Shown here piece by piece: positions 1 through 6,028 of a stretch of DNA of 12,620 bases. The position numbers and the translations under genes were made by a program. The stretch's first letter is position 1, and the number at the start of each line of letters is the position of its first letter. Source of the stretch: Accumulibacter sp. (lineage in GTDB: Bacteria > Pseudomonadota > Gammaproteobacteria > Burkholderiales > Rhodocyclaceae); contig JAISDL010000119.1 in assembly GCA_031264825.1 (NCBI GenBank), positions 1-12,620 on the forward strand, in the 5' to 3' direction. The notes under the pieces are model-generated. The model searched no databases. It saw only the letters and a list, made by a program, of their open reading frames with translations, and had not been told where the DNA came from.

Positions 1-1604
1 CCGACGCCGATACAGAGATTGCGCCAATCGGGGTTTTTGACGTTGCCGCAGTTCCCGGCGAGGGATTTGCTGATGCCGACGCAGAAATTGCGCATGTCGG
101 CGTTCTTGACGCTCTCGCAACTGCCCAGGCAGGCATTTCTCAGGTCGTTGTTCTTGATGCTCCCGCAGGAAACCCCGGAGACCGACATGCCTCGGCAGAA
201 ATTGCGCAGACTCTCATCCTTGATGGACCCGCAGCCCGACGCGCTGGCCTGCGGCGGGGCCTTGGGCGGCGCCTTGGGGGATGCCGTGACAGGCGCCCTG
301 TTCAGCGGCGCCTGCACGCACAATACGGGGAGCTTTCCATCCCGGGATCCCAGGTCCAACTGATGATTATTGATGTTGGCATGGCTCCTGAATTCGATAG
401 GTTGCACGCCGTCATGCCGCTCGACGAAATAGGCATACTGGCCGACGGTCCAGTACGGTTTGCCGCCGCTGGTTACCCAGGCGCTGTCGCCCTTCTTCAA
501 TCCCGCTTGCGCGTAAAACTCTTCCAGCGAGCCGGTTTTGTTTTTATAGAATTCGATGTCGCCCCAGTCGGCAATCCGGTAAGCCTTGCCGAATTCACTG
601 ACGCAGGTATTGTCCGAGTATGACGAATATGATTTTTGGGTCCGGGCAAATCCCTTGGGCAGCGCCGTCCGTATCGAATGCGACGGGACGGTACAGAGCA
701 CGTTCAAGGGGCCGCCGTGCAGGCTGGCGTATCCGCCGCCTCCCCTGTCCATGTCGGTCGGCCAAGACGCCAATTTCAGGCGGGCGGAACCTGATTGGCC
801 GGAGAGCGTGGCCAGTATGCCGAGCTGGTCATTGTTTTTCGTCGCGTAAAAAATGCGTTTGCCGGTGGGGCTTTCAAAGGAGAACTTGTCCCATTGCGTG
901 ACATATGCGTCTTCCAGGCCCGTGTGCGCAAAAAACGCTTCCAGCGAACCCGTTTTTTTGAACCAGGCGTCGATATCCTGCCAGTCGGCGATCAGGTGTC
1001 CCGGCCCGAATTCGTCCACGCAGACCTTGTCGGAAATGCTGCTGTATTCGCCGGCCTTCTCCCAGGATCGCCGGGTCAGCCCGAAGGGCACGTTAGCCGT
1101 CGGCTTCCCGGACCCCGGAATTTTCGGCTGGACCGCCGCTTGCGCGCTTTGCACACACAGCACGGGCCGCGCACCCGTCCAGGAACCCAGGCTCAACTGA
1201 TGCCGATCGATCTGCGCGTGCGCGAAAAAATAATCCGGCTTGCGTCCATCGTGCCGTTCGATGAAAAAAATGCGCTCGCGGTCGTTGCGCCAGCGCGGCT
1301 GTCCATCGAGCATCACTTGGGCCGTGGCGCCCGACGCGAGACCCGACTGGGAAAAAAACTCGTTCAGCGACCCCGTCTCCCTGAATCTGGCCTCGATGTC
1401 CCGCCAGTCGGCTACCCGGTAGCCTTGCCCGAACTCATTCTCGCAAACGCTTATCGGATAGGTTTCATGAGCGCTCCGGGTAATGGCAAACGAGGTTTCC
1501 GCCTGCGCGGACAAGGCGGCGGCGCCGCAGAGATTCAAAGAGAGCAGCAGGACGGCGCGCGCGACGGAGGCTCGGGGGAAGGAGAATGGACGGGAGAAAG
1601 GCAT
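1..1604 (-). CDS. Exported protein with three repeated domains and a cysteine-repeat tail (partial, 3' end outside window)
   Basis: An open minus-strand frame runs from ATG 1604 to the window edge without a stop, about 534 codons. I do not recognise a named family. Residues 1-35 look like a Sec signal peptide: an Arg-containing start, a hydrophobic LLLSLNLC stretch and an AQA cleavage site. Three related domains follow, at about 54-150, 195-303 and 333-428. Each opens with a Cys followed by EFG, has a DW..I segment and a TGSLxEF(F/Y) motif, and closes with VLC, so each could hold a Cys-Cys disulfide. A Pro/Ala-rich linker (about 430-455) leads to four visible C-x11-C repeats of the type C(G/E)(S/N)(I/V)K...(R)N.C. 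The start is supported by the signal peptide and by AGAAGAG about 6 bases upstream; no upstream in-frame start was found. A periplasmic or surface location is inferred. Heptamer repeats begin 56 bp upstream. Shadow frames on the plus strand are less protein-like. Confidence 0.77.
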   Translation of the reverse strand, partial: MPFSRPFSFPRASVARAVLLLSLNLCGAAALSAQAETSFAITRSAHETYPISVCENEFGQGYRVADWRDIEARFRETGSLNEFFSQSGLASGATAQVMLDGQPRWRNDRERIFFIERHDGRKPDYFFAHAQIDRHQLSLGSWTGARPVLCVQSAQAAVQPKIPGSGKPTANVPFGLTRRSWEKAGEYSSISDKVCVDEFGPGHLIADWQDIDAWFKKTGSLEAFFAHTGLEDAYVTQWDKFSFESPTGKRIFYATKNNDQLGILATLSGQSGSARLKLASWPTDMDRGGGGYASLHGGPLNVLCTVPSHSIRTALPKGFARTQKSYSSYSDNTCVSEFGKAYRIADWGDIEFYKNKTGSLEEFYAQAGLKKGDSAWVTSGGKPYWTVGQYAYFVERHDGVQPIEFRSHANINNHQLDLGSRDGKLPVLCVQAPLNRAPVTASPKAPPKAPPQASASGCGSIKDESLRNFCRGMSVSGVSCGSIKNNDLRNACLGSCESVKNADMRNFCVGISKSLAGNCGNVKNPDWRNLCIGV

Positions 1605-1659
1605 GGGGAACTCTTCTGCAGGATGGCAAGGGTCGAAGTATAAGCATAGAAGCTCAAAA

Positions 1660-1764
1660 ACAGAAGACGGGGGACGGAGGACAGAAGACAGAGGACAGAG
1701 GACAGAGGACAGAGGACAGAGGACAGAGGACAGAGGACAGAGGACAGAGGACAGAGGACAGAGC
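1660..1764. repeat. Heptanucleotide tandem array, 15 units
   Basis: Fifteen 7-bp units lie in one unbroken register. ACAGAGG is repeated perfectly ten times at 1688-1757. The flanking units are variants: ACAGAAG at 1660 and 1681, ACGGGGG at 1667, ACGGAGG at 1674 and ACAGAGC at 1758. The array lies 56 bp upstream of the start codon at 1604 and resembles the short tandem heptamers known from some cyanobacteria in design, not necessarily in origin. Perfect 7-bp repeats can change copy number by replication slippage. Confidence 0.96.
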
Positions 1765-1899
1765 GCTCGCTGGCGCTCGCTTTGTGACCAGTTTTCAGTA
1801 TTCAGAGGTAGCGTGGGCTGCGCCATTCAGATTACAGACAACTGACTACAAAGGCCGCAGGCCGCTCTGTCGTCTGTCTTCAGTCCTCAGTCTTCTGAA
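1758..1899. repeat. Composite element: GC core, tail and an inverted second copy
   Basis: After the last heptamer, 1758-1805 reads as a GC-rich core (GCTCGCTGGCGCTCGC), then TTTGTGACCAG and TTTTCAGTATTCAG. A copy with about 43 of 48 positions alike lies at 3971-4017. From about 1825 to 1899 the same design appears in reverse orientation: a TTTGTAGTCAG-like tail, a GGCC-TGC-GGCC hairpin in place of the core, then CAG/CTG heptamers. The two halves face each other around about 20 unrelated bases (1806-1825). The inverted half is more diverged than the direct copy. The region 1605-1879 holds no gene. Confidence 0.7.
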
Positions 1900-2392
1900 C
1901 GCCTTCGAGTTCGAGGAGTTTCACTTTCCGGTCGATGCCCCCGGCGTAGCCGGTCAAGTTGCCGTTGGCGCCGACGACCCGGTGGCACGGGATGACGATC
2001 GAAATGGGGTTGTGACCCACCGCGCCGCCGACCGCCCGACTCGACATGTTTTTCTTCCCCATCCGAGCGGCCATTGTTTTTGCGATTTCTCCGTAGGTCG
2101 TGCATTGTCCGTAGGGGATCTCGCGCAGGATGTCCCAGACGGCTTTTCTGAACGTGCTACCCGCGGGCGCCAGAGGCAATCCGGAAAGGGCGGGGTTCTT
2201 GCCGGCGAAGTAGGCGTCCAACCATTTTTTTGCCGAGTCGAAGACCGGGACGCCGGGGTCTTCCTCGACGGTGCCCTTTAGCGTTGCCGCAAAATACTTT
2301 TGCCCGTCGAACCAGACGCCGACGAGGTTTGTACCGTCGCTCGCCAGCGTGATCCGGCCTAAAGGCGACGCATGGGTGGTTGAATAGAACAT
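1880..2392 (-). CDS. ogt: Methylated-DNA--protein-cysteine S-methyltransferase
   Basis: This 170-residue protein removes O6-alkyl groups from guanine (and O4-alkyl from thymine) by irreversible transfer to its own cysteine. The family signature IPCHR is at about 134-138 with acceptor Cys136, followed by VVGANGNLTGYAGG; the helix-turn-helix segment with the arginine finger is around 112-128 (SSRAVGGAVGHNP). Length is normal for a stand-alone Ogt/MGMT. ATG 2392 is preceded by AGGAG eight bases upstream and lies 34 bases inside the end of the glycosylase gene, so the two are probably co-transcribed and translationally coupled. The open frame continues upstream of 2392, but that part only mirrors the overlapping gene. 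The last residues (QKTED) and the TGA stop are written in the heptamer-repeat sequence that follows. Confidence 0.96.
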   Translation of the reverse strand: MFYSTTHASPLGRITLASDGTNLVGVWFDGQKYFAATLKGTVEEDPGVPVFDSAKKWLDAYFAGKNPALSGLPLAPAGSTFRKAVWDILREIPYGQCTTYGEIAKTMAARMGKKNMSSRAVGGAVGHNPISIVIPCHRVVGANGNLTGYAGGIDRKVKLLELEGVQKTED

Positions 2393-3861
2393 GTCGTTTG
2401 CTCCTGTAGGGAATTCCACAGATTGACCGTCGCGTAGGCGCGCCACGGGCGCCAAAGTTCCGCGATTTCCAGAATTTCTTTCTCGGAACGGGGCGCGAGC
2501 GCTTTTTTGACGCCGTGATCCGTATGCGGGAAAGCATCGGGCCAACTCATCGTCCGCATCGCGATGATCTGCGCTGTCCAGACTCCGAGTCCGGGAATCG
2601 ACCGCAGCTTTTCGATTTCGCTTTCCGGAGACACGCAAAGCGAGAAGTCGATCTCGCCGTTCACGATTTTTTGCGCCAGCGCCAAAATGGTGTTCGCCCG
2701 CGCGCGCGTAATCCCGAGCGGGCCGAGGTGGTCCGCGATGTCGCCGCCGAGCGCCGCGATGTCGTGAGCGGAGGGGAAACAATGCGTCAGCCCCTCCACG
2801 CCTGTATCGACGGGCGCGCCAAAGGTATTTGCGAGCCTGCCGGCCAGAGTACTCGCGGCTTTTACAGTGATTTGCTGGCCCAGGACGGCACGGACGCTCG
2901 TTTCAAAAGGGTCGAAACAGCCGGGGAGCCTGACGCCCGGCACACAAACGCCGGGGTATGTGTCGTTCATGACCGACAGGGTTTCGTACACTGCGTCCGG
3001 AGTGCAATACAGATCGAACAAATTGCGGACGCGGGCCAACAGGCGAGGTAGTGCGGGGAGCAGGGCCGAAGCGACGGTGACGGTCAGCGCGTTCTTCTGC
3101 GGGCGATGTTCGACGCGCACGTATCCGCAGATGCGTTTGTGCTCTCCATTCACATAATCGGCAGTCCGCGTATAGCCGCCATCGACGACTTTTTCCACGC
3201 CGGGAATCGCGCGTTGCGCCAAAAAGTCGAGCATTTCCCGCCATCGATACGGCGGCCGGTAAGCGAGAGTCAGTGTCAGTTCGCCGTCCTTCGCGTTGCG
3301 AGCCTGTTTGCGCAAAGCGGACGGCGGGATGCGGTAGCGCGTCTTGAAAACGTCGTTGAATCGCCGCAGACTGCCGAAGCCGGCCGTCATCGCAACGTCG
3401 GTCACCGAAAGGCGGGTGTCCGTCAGCAGATTCTTGGCGAGCAACAATCTGCACGTCTGGAGGTATTGGACGGGCGAGACCTTGAACGCGGCCGTAAAAG
3501 CTCTCCGAAAATGCCGACCCGAACAGCCGAGCCGACGCGCGTATTCTTCCATGCTCTGTCCGCTTCCGCAGCTTTCTTCAAGCAGTCTGGCAGCCTTGTG
3601 AGCCAGAACGGAAGTCGCGTCGATCGGGGCCGCGCCGGGAGCAAGTTCGGGGCGGCACATCAGACACGGTCGATACCCGGCGCGTTCCGCGGACGCGGCG
3701 GACTCAAAAAAAGTGCAGTTTTCTTCTTTCGGCAATCTTGCCGGACAGATCGGACGGCAGTAAATACCCGTCGATGAAACCCCGACAAAAAATCGCCCGT
3801 CGAATCGGGCGTCTTTTGCCTTGAATGCCGCGTACCATGCGCGAGTTTGTTCGGGTTTGAT
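2359..3861 (-). CDS. alkA: Ada-type methyl sensor/AraC regulator fused to AlkA 3-methyladenine DNA glycosylase; apparent ATC start
   Basis: This protein of about 500 residues has three parts. Residues 1-75 are an Ada zinc domain with four cysteines (YCRPIC at 34-39, CLMC at 66-69); in E. coli Ada the first accepts methyl from DNA phosphotriesters. Residues about 85-187 are an AraC-type DNA-binding domain. Residues about 193-490 are AlkA: an N-terminal domain, then the helix-hairpin-helix motif LRSIPGLGVWTAQI (about 419-432) and catalytic Asp in TDHG (about 448). It should excise alkylated bases and, when methylated, activate its own regulon including the overlapping ogt. The frame has no ATG, GTG or TTG before the zinc domain; TTG at 3735 would cut it off after two cysteines. 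ATC at 3861 has AGGGAG six bases upstream and gives an N-terminus of the usual length, so I chose it. A point mutation or sequencing error in an ATG is the alternative. Confidence 0.9.
   Translation of the reverse strand: MKPEQTRAWYAAFKAKDARFDGRFFVGVSSTGIYCRPICPARLPKEENCTFFESAASAERAGYRPCLMCRPELAPGAAPIDATSVLAHKAARLLEESCGSGQSMEEYARRLGCSGRHFRRAFTAAFKVSPVQYLQTCRLLLAKNLLTDTRLSVTDVAMTAGFGSLRRFNDVFKTRYRIPPSALRKQARNAKDGELTLTLAYRPPYRWREMLDFLAQRAIPGVEKVVDGGYTRTADYVNGEHKRICGYVRVEHRPQKNALTVTVASALLPALPRLLARVRNLFDLYCTPDAVYETLSVMNDTYPGVCVPGVRLPGCFDPFETSVRAVLGQQITVKAASTLAGRLANTFGAPVDTGVEGLTHCFPSAHDIAALGGDIADHLGPLGITRARANTILALAQKIVNGEIDFSLCVSPESEIEKLRSIPGLGVWTAQIIAMRTMSWPDAFPHTDHGVKKALAPRSEKEILEIAELWRPWRAYATVNLWNSLQEQTTCSIQPPMRRL
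3787..3811 (-). other. Terminator-like hairpin inside the Ada domain coding sequence
   Basis: Read on the minus strand, CGCCCG, loop ATTCGA, CGGGCG, then A and six T. This has the form of an intrinsic terminator, but it is coding sequence for the conserved ARFDGRFF stretch about 16 codons after the start. It may be a by-product of codon choice, or an attenuator. Confidence 0.35.
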
Positions 3862-3867
3862 GTCCTG

Positions 3868-3873
3868 CTCCCT
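3868..3873 (-). promoter_or_regulatory. Shine-Dalgarno AGGGAG that sets the ATC start of the Ada-AlkA gene
   Basis: AGGGAG ends six bases before ATC 3861. Five of its bases (3869-3873) can pair with TCCCT at 3878-3882 across a GAAA loop, a small hairpin that could partly hide the ribosome site. This is sequence-based inference only. Confidence 0.55.
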
Positions 3874-3929
3874 TTTCAGGGAAGGGTACTCTTTCTTTTT
3901 GAAAGCGACTCGCCATTTTCGGACATGCT

Positions 3930-4017
3930 CAGGAATCAGAGGACAGAAGACTGAGGACAGAAGACAGAAGACAGAGCGCTCACTGCGTTCGCTTTGTGAT
4001 CTGTTTTCAGTATTCAG
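3930..4017. repeat. Heptamer tract with GC core, second composite copy
   Basis: Starting in the upstream region of the Ada-AlkA gene, units of the type TCAGAGG, ACAGAAG, ACTGAGG run into ACAGAGC, a GC core (GCTCACTGCGTTCGC), then TTTGTGATCTG and TTTTCAGTATTCAG. Bases 3971-4017 match 1758-1805 with about four mismatches and one gap. The stretch 3862-4445 has no gene I can support; it consists almost wholly of repeats. Confidence 0.85.
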
Positions 4018-4035
4018 TTGTCGCGGGGGATATTC

Positions 4036-4088
4036 CTATAGCTTGGGTTGGTCCCGCATAGGTTGGGGTGAGCGAAGCGAACCCCAAC
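4036..4088. repeat. REP-like palindromic repeat, two short copies
   Basis: Two copies of a TATAG(C/G)TTGGG-like start (4036 and 4056) are followed by a palindrome with arms GTTGGGGT (4062-4069) and ACCCCAAC (4081-4088) around GAGCGAAGCGA. Similar GTTGGG...CCCAAC palindromes are scattered in many bacterial genomes. No transposase is present here. Confidence 0.75.
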
Positions 4089-4114
4089 ACAGCGGCGGAT
4101 AAAATGACCACAGG

Positions 4115-4386
4115 GTATAGCTTGGGCTGAGGAACGAGAGCCACAACGTCTCGCTTGCGCAAAGCGCAAGCCATAAATCAGGTATCAGGAATCAGGAGAC
4201 AGGGATCAGATCGGTCAGCGGCGGCTTCGCCGCCGAAGTGACGAAACCCCACCGTATAGGTTGGGGTGAGCGGAGCGATGCCCAACGTCTCGCTTGCGCG
4301 AAGCGCAAGCCATTTCAGGTATCAGGAATCAGAGGACAGGAATCAGATCAATTTGCGGCGGCGTTGCCGCCGGAGGTGATCAACGA
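4115..4386. repeat. Tandem pair of composite repeat units of about 130 bp, period 139
   Basis: The units start at 4115 and 4254. Each has the same order: TATAG(C/G)TTGGG; an inverted repeat GCTTGCGC/GCGCAAGC (4153-4171 and 4292-4310); the 18-mer TCAGGTATCAGGAATCAG (4178-4195 and 4315-4332); more CAG heptamers; and a hairpin CGGCGGC/GCCGCCG (4219-4235 with loop TTC, 4356-4372 with loop GTT). The units differ by scattered substitutions and small indels, as expected for an old duplication. Confidence 0.88.
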
Positions 4387-4404
4387 AATACCAATCGGTT
4401 TTCA

Positions 4405-4444
4405 TCTGTCTCCTGTCTCCTGACATCTGATTCCTGATACCTGA
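4405..4444. repeat. Inverted heptamer tract abutting the flgN stop codon
   Basis: Units TCTGTCT, CCTGTCT, CCTGACA, TCTGATT, CCTGATA run opposite to the preceding tracts. Bases 4427-4444 are the exact reverse complement of the 18-mer at 4315-4332 (and 4178-4195). The tract ends one base from the flgN stop, so it may form the 3' end of that transcript as a long hairpin. Confidence 0.85.
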
Positions 4445-4445
4445 A

Positions 4446-4943
4446 TTACGCTGCGTCGTTGATGCGCTTGAGTCCGTGTTTTTTCGATTGCCCGTCGGGG
4501 CCGTAGAGTTCGAGCGGGTCGTCGCCGTGTCGCAGGATTTCGAGCGCCTTGGCGCTGTGGTCGATGCGCGCCTTGATGAGTTCGCCGTTCAGCGCGTTGA
4601 GTTCTTTTGCTTCTCTCGCGTCGGCGAGAATCGCGGCCCAGGCATCGCCGACACCGACTTCCGCCGGGTGCTCCGCACACCACTTGATGACGCCTTTCGA
4701 GTCGGCAGTGTGCCCGAGCAAGCGGAGTTCCGCGTCGCGCTGCTCGGTGAGCTGTTTCAGATGGACGGCGAGTTCTTCTTTTTCAGCCGCGAGCGTGGGG
4801 AGTCGATCAGTGTCGTCGTCGGACAGCGCCTGGTTTTCGGCGCGGAGCAGACCGACGAAGCGGCGAACCGCTTCGGCTTCCAGAAAAATGATCCGACCGA
4901 TGTCGGTTGGGTCGGCTTGCGGGAGCGCGGGCGAGTCGGCCAT
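4446..4943 (-). CDS. flgN: FlgN-like flagellar export chaperone
   Basis: The protein has 165 residues, the usual FlgN size, is rich in charged residues and Leu/Ala, and is probably almost all helical. In enterobacteria FlgN is a cytoplasmic chaperone that holds the hook-filament junction proteins FlgK and FlgL for the export gate. Sequence identity in this family is low; the call rests on length, helical heptad-like pattern, an NQAL segment near residue 37 and position directly after flgM. ATG 4943 follows the flgM stop with no spacer (TGA ATG), which suggests translational coupling; no strong ribosome site is seen. Repeat sequence begins right after its stop codon. Confidence 0.86.
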   Translation of the reverse strand: MADSPALPQADPTDIGRIIFLEAEAVRRFVGLLRAENQALSDDDTDRLPTLAAEKEELAVHLKQLTEQRDAELRLLGHTADSKGVIKWCAEHPAEVGVGDAWAAILADAREAKELNALNGELIKARIDHSAKALEILRHGDDPLELYGPDGQSKKHGLKRINDAA

Positions 4944-5222
4944 TCAGTCTTGCCGATGCGTGAGGAGTTCTTTGGCGGACGCGATGAGTCGGTCGGCGAT
5001 CGCGTCGGCGTTTATGACGAAGCGGCCTTCTGAAATCGCGCGCTTGATTTCGGAGACGCGCGCGGCGTCGAAAGCGCTTTCGTCGGCGGCCTGCAACTGG
5101 CTGGCCAATTCGCTCAGGCGCACTTCTCCGTCAGGGGTTTTCGACGTTTTTTTGGCGGAGGCGGAGGGCGCGTCTTTCGCGTAGGCGATTCCGTGCGGTG
5201 TGGCGTTGCTTTCGATTTTCAT
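4944..5222 (-). CDS. flgM: Anti-sigma-28 factor FlgM
   Basis: This small cytoplasmic protein of 92 residues binds and inhibits the flagellar sigma factor FliA until the hook is complete, when it is secreted. The C-terminal half carries the family pattern: RVSEIKRAISEGRFVINADAIADRL (split here as RVSEIKRAIS at about 55-64, then EGRFVINADAIADRL), with helices that bind sigma-28. The N-terminal half is Ser/Ala/Lys-rich and probably disordered, as known for FlgM. ATG 5222 starts at the typical distance before the conserved part. A sigma-28 promoter lies in front of it (5259-5285), so FlgM levels can feed back on the sigma factor it inhibits. flgN follows directly. Confidence 0.93.
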   Translation of the reverse strand: MKIESNATPHGIAYAKDAPSASAKKTSKTPDGEVRLSELASQLQAADESAFDAARVSEIKRAISEGRFVINADAIADRLIASAKELLTHRQD

Positions 5223-5258
5223 ATTGAGTACTCGATGCGATCCAGGGTGTCTTTTAGA

Positions 5259-5285
5259 TTATCGTCTATTTCGTCAAAAACTTTA
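5259..5285 (-). promoter_or_regulatory. Sigma-28 (FliA) promoter of flgM-flgN
   Basis: On the minus strand TAAA (5285-5282), 15 bases, then GACGATAA (5266-5259). The enterobacterial consensus is TAAA-N15-GCCGATAA, so only one base differs and spacing is exact. Transcription would start about 25-30 bp before the flgM ATG. It lies in the 80-bp gap between flgA and flgM. Confidence 0.83.
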
Positions 5286-5302
5286 CACCATTTTAGGGTG
5301 GT

Positions 5303-5998
5303 TCAATGCGCGATCTCGACGATCCCGCCCGCACGCGCGAATCCGCTGACGACTTGCCCGGACGCAGCGCGAACCTGAACGATCTGCCCTTCGTTGGCGT
5401 TGTTCAACGCCCTTCCTTCGCTACTGACACGAAAGCCCGTGCCTTTTGAAACCATCCGCACGGTCTGCCCTTGCAAAATCGTCCACGGCGCGATCAGCGT
5501 GTCGCTCCGAAAATACTGCCCGACGACGACGCTGTTCCGAACCGTCTTCCCGATCGCTTGCGAAGCGTCGGTGAGGATACTCGCGGGGAGCGCCGTCAGT
5601 TCTCCCGAACGGTACGCGATGTCGTTCGACGAAACGAGCGTTCCCGTCGGGAGGTTGCGCGTCGAGACGAGGTAGTTTCCGGCGACCGAAACGCTGACCT
5701 GGAGGTAGATCGTCCAGGGCGAGGGAGAAAGGCAACGGACGCCGACGGTCGATTTTCCCCACAGGCGGTTGCCCGGCGGGAGGAAGGGTTCGAACGCGCT
5801 ACACGGGCGCGCGTTGCTGACTGGGCCGACCGTGTAAGTCACTTTGCCCGGCAGGCTCCGCGTTTGCGAGCGGATGAAATCTTCGACCGCGGCGGAGAGT
5901 GTACTTCCCGCGCTTTCCTGCGCCGACGCATGGATCGGCGGGCACAAGAGGAGAAGCGAGACGAGAAGGCGGAAGAATGAGCGTCGTGGAAGGGTCAT
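5303..5998 (-). CDS. flgA: Flagellar basal body P-ring formation chaperone FlgA
   Basis: FlgA is a periplasmic chaperone that helps FlgI assemble into the P ring. From ATG 5998 the protein has 231 residues: a signal peptide (MTLPRRSFF, a run of Leu, then a HASAQE cleavage zone), an N-terminal domain with the paired cysteines and the LPPGNRLWG/VGVRC segment seen in FlgA proteins, and a C-terminal SAF-type domain with NLPTGTLVSSNDI, QAIGKTVRNSVVVGQ, and GFRVSSEGRALNNANEGQIVQVR. ATG 5998 gives the most compact signal peptide; ATG 6016 and GTG 6025 are in frame, and none has a good ribosome site, so the start is uncertain. flgM follows after 80 bp with its own sigma-28 promoter. flgB does not lie divergently upstream as it does in many genomes. 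Confidence 0.93.
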   Translation of the reverse strand: MTLPRRSFFRLLVSLLLLCPPIHASAQESAGSTLSAAVEDFIRSQTRSLPGKVTYTVGPVSNARPCSAFEPFLPPGNRLWGKSTVGVRCLSPSPWTIYLQVSVSVAGNYLVSTRNLPTGTLVSSNDIAYRSGELTALPASILTDASQAIGKTVRNSVVVGQYFRSDTLIAPWTILQGQTVRMVSKGTGFRVSSEGRALNNANEGQIVQVRAASGQVVSGFARAGGIVEIAH

Positions 5999-6028
5999 GC
6001 CGCTATTTTGCCCCATTTCGCGCACGCG

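Noticed and set aside
795..1643. Long plus-strand reading frame of 282 codons
   Set aside because: It is the complement of the exported-protein gene, whose minus-strand frame shows a signal peptide and repeated domains; the plus frame has no recognisable motif.
1660..1764. CRISPR array
   Set aside because: Units are only 7 bp with no spacers between them, and no cas genes are present.
2393..2782. N-terminal extension of the methyltransferase
   Set aside because: The frame is open upstream of ATG 2392, but it overlaps the AlkA domain in another frame, and ATG 2392 has a good AGGAG and gives normal length.
3704..3916. 70-codon minus-strand frame starting at ATG 3916
   Set aside because: Its sequence is a frame-shifted reading of the Ada zinc domain. 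It was considered as the true N-terminus joined by a frameshift, but ATC 3861 explains the data without an indel.
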